The notes under the pieces: model-generated
Databases searched by the model: none
Told to the model about the DNA's origin: nothing
The model's input: only the letters and a program-made list of their open reading frames with translations
Part shown: positions 1-10,065 of the stretch, one piece after another
How the letters are laid out: each line of letters opens with the position of its first letter
Position numbering within the stretch: position 1 is the first letter of the stretch
Program-made: the position numbers and the translations under genes
Origin: Oidiodendron maius Zn
Lineage: Eukaryota > Ascomycota > Leotiomycetes > Myxotrichaceae
Length of the DNA: 64,000 bases
Assembly (NCBI GenBank): GCA_000827325.1
Contig: KN832871.1
Coordinates: 2,666,001 to 2,730,000 of the forward strand
Reading direction: 5' to 3'

Positions 1-2
1 CC

Positions 3-2309
3 AAACTCTCAGCACGGTATCTCACCAATCAAGGATTCTCTATCGGCATCAGCGATGTGTACCCGTCGCAAACACTGAAAGAGAAGAAACATGCCCTGGT
101 AACTATTGCCTACGAAGAATGTGAGGCATTGATCCAAAAATTCAAAGACGGCAAGCTGGAAAAAGCCACGGGATGCAATATGGAAGAGACACTGGAAAAC
201 TTAATCTCTGGTATCCTTAGCAGGGTCAGGCAGCAAGCTGGACAGTATTGCATTGATACCCTGAGCAAATGGAACGCCCCCCTGATCATGGCCAAATCTG
301 GGTCCAAGGGCTCGAATATTAACGTCGCCCAAATGGTGGCAGTTGTAGGACAACAAATTATTGGTGGCCAGCGAGTTCCAGACGGCTTCCAAGATAGAAG
401 CTTGCCGCACTTTCCAAAAAATGCGAGACAACCTCCTTCCAAGGGTTTCGTTAGAAATAGCTTCTTTTCAGGTCTAACGCCGACGGAGTTCTTGTTTCAC
501 GCTATATCTGGACGCGAGGGTCTTGTTGATACTGCTGTCAAAACTGCAGAAACCGGATACATGTCTAGACGCCTCATGAAGTCTCTCGAAGACTTGTCAG
601 TCAAGTATGACAAGACCGTGCGAAACTCATCCAACATAATTGTACAGTTCCAATTTGGTGCCGACAAGCTAGATCCCCTTGACATGGAAGGCGATGCTGT
701 CCCAGTGAATTTTAATCGAACCTGGACACACGCAGAAGCTCTAACATGGAATAATGTTGACCGGTCCTTGTTGCCCTACGAGATCACTGCTCACTGTGAG
801 AGTCTCCTGGCGGAGCAAAAGAAGAAGTATACTAGGAGAGGCTTGCTACATAATGAGTTGCTTCCTTATGACGACCAAAGCGACTATGCCATTGACGAGC
901 ATGAGAACGCAAGAGACTTCATTACTACAGTTATGAAATATGTAGCCGGGTTGGCCTCGCGAATGGCAAAGCTGCGCCAGACAGCTGGGCTGCGTGACCT
1001 TGAGGACGATCCGGCAATCTCTGGTGATATTTTGGATCTTTCGAAAGAGGATGAAGCTCGGCAATATCAAGTAGAGCAGGTAGCCAAAGTTTCTCTGCCA
1101 ACTCTCAAGATGTTCATAAAGCTCTGTCTGGACAAATACGCGAAAGCTCACGTCGAAGCTGGCCAAGCAGTGGGCGCGGTTGGTGCGCAGTCAATCGGAG
1201 AACCAGGAACTCAGATGACACTAAAAACTTTCCATTTTGCTGGTGTTGCTGGTATGAGCATCACCCAGGGTGTACCTCGTATCAAGGAGATTATCAACGC
1301 TTCGAAGGTTATTAGCACGCCAGTCATAACCTGCCCGCTTCAGAACAACCAACAGATTGAGGCTGCTCGAGTTGTGAAAGGCCGCATTGAGAAAACCTAC
1401 ATCTCCGACGTCATTCGATTCGTTGAGGATATGTGGTCTGCAAAGAGATCGACGGTGTGCCTCTCGATTGATGTTGAAATTCTTAATGATATGCATCTTG
1501 GAATTGGCGTTGAAGACATCGCAACCACTATCTGTAAAAACAAGAAGTTGAAGATCCGTGGAGGCGATGTTACTGTTGTGGGCGACTGTATTTTCGTCCA
1601 GGTGAATCCCGATGGGCCTGCCATCGGAGGACGTGGTTCTAGTGCCAGGAGCAAGATAGCACTTGACCAAAGTGGTCCAGACCTGCTGCTCCGCGTTAAT
1701 TACTTGAAGCGTGTTCTGCCTGCCCTTGCTATATCCGGCTATCCCGATGCCTCAAGAGCCATCATCCAGACATCTGAAGAAAGTGAACATAAAGTTCTCG
1801 TTGAAGGATATGGACTTCGAGCCTGCATGACCACTGAAGGCGTTGTTGGCACTCAGACCACAACTAACAGTGTCATGGAATGCCGAGACGTTCTTGGTAT
1901 CGAGGCTGCTCGCTCAACTATCGCAACTGAGATTGCGGCCGTTATGGGGGATATGGGTATTGATCCTCGCCACATGCAGCTGCTCGCAGATGTGATGACT
2001 TACAAGGGCGAAGTACTCGGCATTACTCGTTTCGGTCTATCAAAGATGCGAGACAGCGTTCTGCAGCTGGCTTCTTTCGAAAAAACACCGGACCACTTGT
2101 TCGAAGCTGCAGCTGCTATGAAGACCGATAAAATTGAAGGAGTCAGCGAATGTATTATCATGGGGCAGACTATGACGGTGGGCACTGGCGCTTTCCAGGT
2201 CGTAAGGCTCCTGGACCTCAAGGCGGAGGATACGAAGGCTAAGCCCACGCTTCTCGAGGATCAGTGGAGATTGGAGAAGCTGTACAGGCGAGGAAACCCT
2301 GTTCAGTAA
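3..2309 (+). CDS. rpc1: DNA-directed RNA polymerase III largest subunit (RPC1/RPC160), 3' part
   Basis: This is the largest catalytic subunit of nuclear RNA polymerase III, which makes tRNAs, 5S rRNA and other small RNAs. The frame is open from base 3 and has no start, so the gene begins before this window; about 768 C-terminal residues are present of the roughly 1,400 usual for the family. Visible signatures are the bridge-helix region (around FFSGLTPTEFLFHAISGREG, then TAETGYMSRRLMKSLED) and the trigger-loop region (GAVGAQSIGEPGTQMTLKTF, then FAGVAGMSITQGVPRIKEI). The C-terminal jaw and clamp segments follow. No intron is needed in the visible part. The stop is at 2307-2309. The gene converges with the ceramidase gene, with about 180 bp between the two stops. 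Identification is firm; only the 5' part is missing. Confidence 0.96.
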   Translation, partial: KLSARYLTNQGFSIGISDVYPSQTLKEKKHALVTIAYEECEALIQKFKDGKLEKATGCNMEETLENLISGILSRVRQQAGQYCIDTLSKWNAPLIMAKSGSKGSNINVAQMVAVVGQQIIGGQRVPDGFQDRSLPHFPKNARQPPSKGFVRNSFFSGLTPTEFLFHAISGREGLVDTAVKTAETGYMSRRLMKSLEDLSVKYDKTVRNSSNIIVQFQFGADKLDPLDMEGDAVPVNFNRTWTHAEALTWNNVDRSLLPYEITAHCESLLAEQKKKYTRRGLLHNELLPYDDQSDYAIDEHENARDFITTVMKYVAGLASRMAKLRQTAGLRDLEDDPAISGDILDLSKEDEARQYQVEQVAKVSLPTLKMFIKLCLDKYAKAHVEAGQAVGAVGAQSIGEPGTQMTLKTFHFAGVAGMSITQGVPRIKEIINASKVISTPVITCPLQNNQQIEAARVVKGRIEKTYISDVIRFVEDMWSAKRSTVCLSIDVEILNDMHLGIGVEDIATTICKNKKLKIRGGDVTVVGDCIFVQVNPDGPAIGGRGSSARSKIALDQSGPDLLLRVNYLKRVLPALAISGYPDASRAIIQTSEESEHKVLVEGYGLRACMTTEGVVGTQTTTNSVMECRDVLGIEAARSTIATEIAAVMGDMGIDPRHMQLLADVMTYKGEVLGITRFGLSKMRDSVLQLASFEKTPDHLFEAAAAMKTDKIEGVSECIIMGQTMTVGTGAFQVVRLLDLKAEDTKAKPTLLEDQWRLEKLYRRGNPVQ

Positions 2310-2488
2310 TGGACTAGGTTGATTTCTGGTGCATAACATGGCGTTACAACTCGGCGTCATATCCAAGTATGAAAAAAGACATGTGTATGTCATGAAGCAT
2401 TACGGGAAATGGGGGCAAGCTTTAGACAGATGTCAACGATAATGAAGAATTGCTTCATTGTATATACTCTTGTTTACTGTGAGTCCAA

Positions 2489-4883
2489 TCATTCTAGATC
2501 AAATTCCCCGCTTGTCCCTTCAAACGCCGTGATTTTCCCGCCCATTGCCTTCGAGTCACCATAGTACTTTACACGATATCTGCCAGGAGCAGCCCACTCC
2601 TCTGTCTCCCAGACAATCTCTACATCGCTAGTCCCAAGTATTTCGCTTGTCTTCTTCCAGTTGAAGATCAAGCTCCAATCGCTGTCATCTCGAACACTGG
2701 CCCATGAGCGAGTTTGAGGGTCAAACTTCTCAATTGCGGCGTAAGTCTGTTCGAGACGGAGGTTGTTGCGAGGATTGGCCCCAACAAATGTAGCAGACAC
2801 TCGGGAGCCCGGTGCATACGACGAGTTTACATCCGTCTTGACATCGCCGTAGGCTTTCATTATTGGGGCATTGTCGTATACTACTCCTGTGATAAAAGAG
2901 AGAGAGCTGTTGACGTTGTTGGGTGGATATGGACCCTGGTCGGGAAGGGACGTTGTATCTGGACTGAGATAGTGAAGATAAGAGAGGGTTAGGTTAATAT
3001 AGGCGTTTAGGGTGAATGGGCCGTATAGCGTTGACGCGCCTTCGTACCTCTGAATGCCATACTCCTCCAATGTCGTGATATAGTGAGTATAGCTATTTGC
3101 AGGACCTCCAATTACGATCATTGGGTTGACATCAGATGACCCAGAGAGCGCTAGTGATACTGCAGACTGATGGACAGCTTCTTTCCAGCGCCTTCCCGCC
3201 ATAGTCGTTGCTTCTCCCGGACTGACAATGATGAAGAACTGTCCCACCCTGAATACTTGCACGTCAACAATATTAGGGGTCCAGAGATAAGGTGAGGTAA
3301 TTTCTCCAACGTCAAGTAGTATTGGCTTTGGGAAGTGGCACTGAATTTGTTCCTCACTAGGAGCTTTGAGGGCACCGGAAACTACTCGCCAAATTGGAGA
3401 AGCATTTGGAGAATTGGGATCGTTTTGGGTGAAATCGAAAGCACCAGGCCCATCAGAGGTTCCGGCGGCAAACGAGTAGCCCAATGCTGCGGGGCAAGTA
3501 CGCACATAGCTTCCATTGTGGAGTGGAAAGCTATAGTTGGACATGTCGTGAAATATATGGAATGACTTGACCGTCGACCCGGTGACAAGGCTCCCATGTA
3601 GGCCAATCTCGTCATAGAGACGCCTGGCAGGTTTAAATTGTCTCCTGCCAATCTCGTAACAAGATGATGCTCCGTTATCTTTGACGCGAAAAAAAGGGCC
3701 ACGAGCATGGCAATGTTGACTCTTCCCATCGCTGCAAGTGCTGTTCTGGAAGGTACACTCGTTCCCAGTTCCGTCTTCGCACCATGCCCCCAGGACATTT
3801 GGACTCGTATCACCAACGTTTGCTTGCGAAAAACCGGCAACAAACCCCTCTGCGACATTGGCTTCACCAAAGACGCTTCTCTCAAAAAGATTAGCTGCTA
3901 CACCTTTGTTATCGCCCGAGATCAGGGTATTGTTCCCAAGCATAGACGTGCCATGGGTCGGAAACCAAGTCAAAATCCCAGTATTTTTACCATCAGATGC
4001 GCGTTGGAATTTGAGCAAGGTCAAGTCCTTTTCGACTGATCCGTCCTCTTCCGCAGAAACATTGTACTTGGCTCTCTCTGCCTCCGGATTTGCAAGATAG
4101 GCGTAAAGGCTGCGATTTATGTTTGCGCCGGAGACCTTTGTCATGCCAAAAGATAGATATCCAGGTTCTAAGTTCTCGTGTGCACGTTGAATAGATAGGA
4201 CCGCTCCATCGACAATAGCTTGGTAGGACTGCTTGTCAAATCCTTTGCTAGTGATTTGCGGAAGAAGATAATTCAACCAAGCTCCTGGGCCTGAGTGGGA
4301 GTGGGTACCTGTGACGGCTACATTGTGCTGTGCATATACAGCATAATCCGCACCCAGTCTAGCGAGTCCTTCTAATATCCCATATCGGACGGCAGTATCT
4401 CCTGACTGAGTGTCGAGAACCAGATAGACAAATCTGTCAGCAGGGTGTTCCACGTCTCCAACTATGAATGCCCGAGAATAGAGTCTTTGTCGAAGTCCTG
4501 ATCCCAATTGACTCGGATCTGCATATCCCATCATATTAATCTCGACAACGGGCCTATTAATTTTATTAGTGAAAGGTTCGATTTGAGGTATAGCCCACTG
4601 CTCACCCTGTAATATCCGCCTTTCCCACTCCCAACAGGTATAGGCTTCCGTGGAAATTCTCTTGATGCTTCTGTCCATCATTATCACCCCCACCGGGACC
4701 CCATAGCCATAGTCGATTTCCAGTGTGATGATACAGTTGATGAAAAGCCGAATATGCGAAGCTGAGAGCTAGAAAAAGGAGGATCAGCCTAGCCAGCCGC
4801 TTCCACCTGGGGCTGTCTTCAGAGGCCCGAGTTGGGGTTGGGACTTCGGAAGGGCCTGCCTTCAGAAGCCGAGATTGGTCCAT
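2489..4883 (-). CDS. Neutral ceramidase with N-terminal membrane anchor
   Basis: Neutral ceramidase hydrolyses ceramide to sphingosine and a fatty acid. Exons are 4883-4606 and 4553-2489, with a 52 bp intron (GTGAGC...TTAATAG); the spliced protein is 780 residues. The intron falls inside the first conserved block, giving GVGKADITG joined to PVVEINMMGYADPSQ, which supports the junction. Residues 1-28 are polar, about 29-47 form one hydrophobic segment, and the rest is the catalytic domain, so a type II membrane protein is likely. The family active-site motif NVGDTSPN is near residue 338, and the metal-site histidines THSHSGPG are near 176 and FPTHGTSM near 290. A C-terminal immunoglobulin-like domain is expected after about residue 620. 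The start at 4883 is the one that includes the anchor. Confidence 0.94.
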
Positions 4884-5938
4884 GATTAAACAAGAGCCAG
4901 GTGCCGGATGAAATAAATACTCTAGTAGCCCTCTCAGAGGGTTGCGGGGTGGCGGAAGTCAGATCATCATTGATTTAGAGTAGTCGTGCTTGTGCTACGT
5001 CAGTGAAGCCCGGTTCGTAGCCTGATCTCTGATCCACTGGCAGCCTGGAGCGCAAGGCGCCAACTTTAAGTCGAATCGGAACACTTGGGAATGGACTTCC
5101 CGACCCTGACTGACAAAATACTCCCTCACTCGTGCTTGCGACAGTACACCCACGGGAGTTGGCCATGTGGGACCCTGTTGCAATGGTACGTACTGTTGTG
5201 CTACAGTACTCTGCAGCAGGCTTATGGAGCTGAGGCAGCGCCATTCCCAGGGTCTTGCTCGTGGTACAATAATGCATTGCACTGCCAGGGGGATCAGGCT
5301 GACTGTGCCTCACAGCAAGAGTTGCGGAGGCCAGAGGTAAGGATAAGGTTAAACAACAAAGGGACTAATATTGAACAGGTGCCACTACGTGAGTTGTATC
5401 CCGCTGCTATCCGTCGATTCCTGACGCCCAAATCGGACACTGAAGGCCTGGTTGTGCGTTCAGTTGGTTGCAGAGATATCGGCATCCCCGCCATTTCTCA
5501 GCCGTCCGCAAAAGAGGCCCCTGCTTGCTGCAGCACAGTCGGCGCAAACCTTTCAGGTTGGCGGCCAGAGCGCTTAATTGGGGCTGTTCCCTGTCTTGTT
5601 GGATCAAGTCCATTCGCCCATTCGGCATGTCATTGTGGAAATAAACGTGCTGCTCTCCCTTCCGCAACAACTGCAGTTCAGCCGGACATGGGGACCGACG
5701 AGTTGGTAGCCTTCCGCCAGGTCCCTTGCCCTCCTCGCCTATCCAGCTCTTGCCTCCCTCTTTCTCGTCTCCTTCCTTCCTCCTGCCTCCTTCCTCCTTG
5801 TCCTCTGCTTCCTCCTGTCGTTCCTTGTCTTCAGGCGTTATTGCGTTTTCATGAGCAGCGCACGTGCTTTCGGGAGCCCCCAGCCTCCCCTGAGTAGAAC
5901 TATTCCCGCTGACTGTACAAGGCTGACGTTCAGCCAAA
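4884..5938. other. Divergent intergenic region, ceramidase / zinc-finger factor
   Basis: This 1.05 kb stretch lies between two head-to-head genes. A pyrimidine-rich tract runs from about 5725 to 5835 on the + strand, as is common in fungal core promoters and leaders. An ORF of 270 codons exists at 5085-5897 but has no recognisable domain and biased composition, so I treat this as regulatory or leader DNA. Confidence 0.5.
5337..5378 (+). other. Possible 5'UTR intron of the zinc-finger factor gene
   Basis: The sequence has a GTAAGG donor, a GACTAAT branch-like element and an AACAG acceptor 11 nt later, all in 42 bp on the strand of the downstream gene. That is a complete set of fungal splice signals about 560 bp before the start codon. 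It is short for a fungal intron, and no transcript evidence is available here. Confidence 0.35.
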
Positions 5939-8900
5939 ATGTCAAGCCTCAAAGACATTATGGACGTGGATGTGGAACCTTTTGAGTCTCAGGCTTATAG
6001 GAAGGCAAAGGAAGCCGCACAGTACGCGCCCGGTCCTTCTGTGGACCACTCGTCCCCCACTGCCTCGTCTTCACTTGACAACCAGGAAGAGCTTCACGTA
6101 AAGCGCCGCCGACCATATCGAGAGGCAAAGCCTGCCAGTCAAGGCATAGCATCACGACCAAGCGACATACAACAGCGCCTTGGCTTAGTTGGAGATGCAA
6201 TGAGTTTTGCACCGCCATATCAAGCCGGGTCGTCCGACCTGGCAAGCACTTCCAGGAGTACCCACCACTCGTCGCCTCGAGGATCTGGGACACCGGACGT
6301 GCCTGTCAAGTACACACCAATAACGAATCGCGTTAGCAAGGCCAAAAAGGGACTTCATATCCACACTTGCGATAGTTGCAATCCTCCCAAGGTCAGCCCC
6401 CATAGAACGATTAGCGAGCTCTGTTACTAACGACCATAGATATTTTCGAGAGCAGAGCACTTGCGCCGTCATCAATTGAAGCACAAGCCTCCAGCTTATC
6501 AATGCACCGTTCCAGGCTGCGATAGAGTCTTCTTTCGACCCGACTTGTTATCTCGGCATTTGCAGAAGCAGTAAGGCGTTCTGAGGACTTATTGAAAGTA
6601 AAGAAGGGTACTAAACTGTTACAGCCAAGCTCGACATGAGAGATCGGACAAGTCGCCTGCCGGAGGAAGCAGCCCTACATCAAGTGGCTTAGATCCATCG
6701 GACTCTCCCACTCCCCAAGTTGAAGGTGCGACCGCACCGCCAAGTGTTTCCAGCTCTAGCATGAGCCAAGGCTCGGTGGTAGATCCGACGACGTACGGCA
6801 CAAGAGTTGGCAACAACTCCCAGCCCTTTAGAACACCCCCAGACAGCTTTTCACTGGCCCCGAGCTCAACCATTCGACATCAGGAGCACTATAATGCGAC
6901 TAACCCTCTGCAAACTCCAGAGGTATCCCACACGCCAGATCTATTCAAGGAAAACTCCCACTCCCCTCCATGTTCATCGGACTCCGGTAGCATTTATTCC
7001 ACGCAATCCGATGCCTCTCATCCTGGAGACCCATGGACCAGAACAGACACTGGTTCGGTACAGATCTCTCAGTGGGGACCAGATTTGCCGTTCCATTCGA
7101 ACAACGTAATTACTGCGTCTCATGACTTGCAGAATCCGCAGTTTGGTTCTACGATGAGGCCATTTGAGCCATATACAGCTGCACGGATTCCCTTGTCAAG
7201 TATACCGCTAACCCTCCTTGGGGTGCCCAATACCTTCGAAGATTATAATGTAGGAGGAGTGGGTATACCGGCTGTCCCCATGGACATTAAACCGCTGTCC
7301 CCTGTTTTCTCGGCACCAACCCCTCAAGTGTCTGACTCCAGAGTGGGAGGTATTAATATTCAGATGAAACCTTTGATGGAACAGCAACTTGAAGCATTGC
7401 AGATAAGCGCTACGATGGCACACCTCATACCGCTGGATGATTATATCTCTACTTATTGGCAGACCTTTCACGTGCTCTTCCCTATAGTCCATCGAGGGAC
7501 CTTCAATCCCGCTGCAAACTTTCTCCTTAGCTCCGCTGTAGCCGCAATTGGTACACAGTACCATAATACTGCAGCCGCCCGACAAAAAGGTGTTGATCTT
7601 AATGAGTACTGTAGGAGAAGCATTGACTTGGTAAGTGTGCTGTCCCTTATACTAGACTCTTTCTAATTGAGGCACAGCTCTCAAACTGGGACCTCCAAAC
7701 AATGCAAGCAATATTGCTAACCGAAATCTTTACGCGTTACCGTGGCAGGAAGACGAACATTAGGTTATCTCGGCAGTTTGAGGAGCTTTACAGTAGAGTA
7801 AGTCTTCACAAGTCGAAAGGGAAGAGTATAAGCTCTTTAAATGCCCACATTATTTGAACCAGATTTAAGGGATAATGGGGTTGAATACCCGCTCGCATGT
7901 GATCCAATGACTAAAGCATTACACTTAGATTTCATTTCTCTCATAACTTAATTCATGCTTCCAATGTGGGCATTTAAGCTGACAAAATCTATTAGCTCAT
8001 CAGAAGTTCAATCCAAGACCAACCTGCCTTACCTGATCAGAATGCGTTATACATAGAGACGGGAACTAAGCTTCACCAACGCGAGAGCATACACCCCACA
8101 GCGCAACATTTGCAAGACCTTGATGCCCACAATGAATGGATCCGATGGATCGGTATTGAGAGTCGGCGGCGTCTTTTGGCGTTTTGCTTCATGTTTGACT
8201 CTCATCAGTCTTTGTTCCATGAACAAAATCGCTCCAATGCACATTTTGGTGATATTGCCTCGATATTATTCCTTCCATGCCCTGACGAAATCTGGAACGC
8301 CAATAATGCATTGGACTGGCAAGCACAACACGGAGGCCACGTTTCTCAGCTGTTGCATCATTTCGAGCGAGACATGAAATCCATTGCCGATCGATCATCA
8401 TTTACGTACAGTCTGGTGGTGTCTCACCTCGCATCCAAACTCCCACCTCGCGATGATCCGAAATATCCCAACAAGATCTCTCGAGATGGTGTTCCTCTTG
8501 CTATCACCAAACTCAAGGATATATTTCCCACAGCGCTTGGGGTCCATATCTGCCTTGCCTTGTATCACACCCCACTCCACGACCTCCTCGCAATAGCCGG
8601 CGACACCTGGGTATTTGGGAAGAAGCTCACCCCTCCATGCGCCTTCCGCTCAGCCCAAGCCCGCCTCAAGACCTGGTCCTTGTCACCCAGTGCGGCCACG
8701 GCCACGCTGCACGCGTGCCACGTCCTTTCCGTCCTGGCGTCCCAAGACGGCTCACTGCACAGCATCCCTTGTATCTCGGACTACTGGGCATATTATGTTT
8801 CCACTCTCATCTGCTGGGCCTTTGGGTCTCGCTTTCACTCTTCCTCATCTCCATCACGTTCGTCCTCTTCTTCCTCCTCTTCCTCCTCATCCTCCCAATC

Positions 8901-9126
8901 ATGCTCCAAAGCCCAAAAATATCTATCTTCCATGCTAAGCTTTCGGGCGGACGACCTCCACAAAAGCAAAGGCCATATGCGAGGCGACATCGACGGTGTC
9001 ATCAATATGGTGCGTGAGAACCTAGAGATCGACGCCGTTGGTAACAAATGCATGATGCTCGTCGATGCAGTACATGTCCTGTCGCAGCTCAAGGAGCTCA
9101 GCAAGTCCAGGTGGTGGACCCGGTGA
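5939..9126 (+). CDS. C2H2 zinc-finger plus fungal-specific transcription factor
   Basis: Exons are 5939-6391, 6440-6570, 6625-7630, 7678-7797 and 7996-9126, encoding 946 residues. Two C2H2 fingers span residues 144-195. Finger one has C144, C147, H162 and H166 and is split by intron 1. Finger two has C173, C178, H191 and H195. A Ser/Pro/Thr-rich linker follows, and the C-terminal half resembles the fungal-specific transcription factor domain (QISATMAHLIPLDDYISTYW, FHVLFPIVHRGTF, and RWIGIESRRRLLAFCFMFD). A serine run near residue 825 comes from a TCC/TCT repeat. This domain pairing is common in Pezizomycotina; the targets cannot be told from sequence. Intron 4 (7798-7995) is long at 198 bp because of an inverted-repeat insertion, listed separately. 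The start at 5939 opens the only frame into the fingers. Confidence 0.88.
7837..7977. mobile_element. MITE-like inverted-repeat element with TTAA ends, inside intron 4
   Basis: The 15 bp sequence TTAAATGCCCACATT at 7837-7851 recurs as its exact reverse complement at 7963-7977. If TTAA is the duplicated target, as in piggyBac-type insertions, the element is 133 bp with 11 bp terminal repeats. Removing it plus one TTAA (137 bp) leaves a 61 bp intron, typical for this window. It sits between the donor (7798) and the likely CTGAC branch site (7979-7983), so it would not disrupt splicing signals. It has no coding capacity. A native intron hairpin is the alternative. No second copy was noticed in the window. 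Confidence 0.5.
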
Positions 9127-10065
9127 ATAAGATCAGCACATTGGTTTCTTTTTGCGAACTTCCCACAGCGTTTGTATGATACGATGGACGGATTTCCTTA
9201 CTTATCAGTGCATATTTCCGACGCCTGCCTTTTCGGGTTCATCGTACTAAAATGAAAAATAATTTGTCGGCATTTTCAAGGGAGCGGCATGGATGACGAA
9301 CGGCGAGTCTCGATAATATATATATATATATACCCTTCATTGCATACCTTTTTCTCGATGTATATAGAATATCGGGCTTCTCACATCATGATAGAGCATG
9401 CGACAAGCCACAGGCAGCATAATACAAAAACTCGATTATGAATGCAGTACAATGACTGTTACGGGAGGTGCCTTTTAAAACGTAGGTTGAAAATGTATGG
9501 CGTTGCTTTATATACATTTTCTCTGCTCTTCCTCTCTCCCTAGTTTCCCCTAGCTGAGCTACTTCTCAATCCTTAGCGCAAGGCAAAAGCAAAATGAGGA
9601 AGTCACAACATGACACCGTGAGGATGCACGCAGAAAAAGACCAAAATAACCTTTAGAGGAGGCGGCGAGAGAAGATGAAAAAGCAAGCACTAAGACGACC
9701 GTGGTATAATATTGGGCATATCCAAGAAGAAGAGCAATGCAGCAAGAGAGTGGAAAAGAGAGAGAGACAAAAGGTAATAACATAACGTATCGGTATCAGA
9801 GCTCTCATGAAATTAAAAAGTTACGCACGCGAGCGCGCCCTTGCCCTCTGTCGCCCTTAGACAAGATGTTGCTAGCCTTTCCGAGCGAAGATGAACGTTC
9901 TTTTGTCAATATCGTAAATCTTACAATGAAGACGCCCCGGATCTGAATCCCGATTGTATACCACCTATACACACTCCTTTCTTCTCACACACGCATGGCA
10001 GAATAAGGCATCATAATTTTGCCCTCGCTTACTTCCCTGACCTGTTGACTTGGACGTTGTATGAT
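9127..10065. other. Intergenic region, convergent 3' ends
   Basis: This region holds the 3' flanks of the zinc-finger factor and the glycogen-binding-domain gene. A short (AT)n microsatellite lies at 9316-9332. I see no conserved ORF, tRNA or inverted repeat. Confidence 0.5.

Noticed and set aside
5085-5897. 270-codon + strand ORF upstream of the zinc-finger factor
   Set aside because: Cys/Pro/Ser-rich composition from a C/T-rich tract, no domain, and it contains an intron-like segment; more likely promoter and leader.
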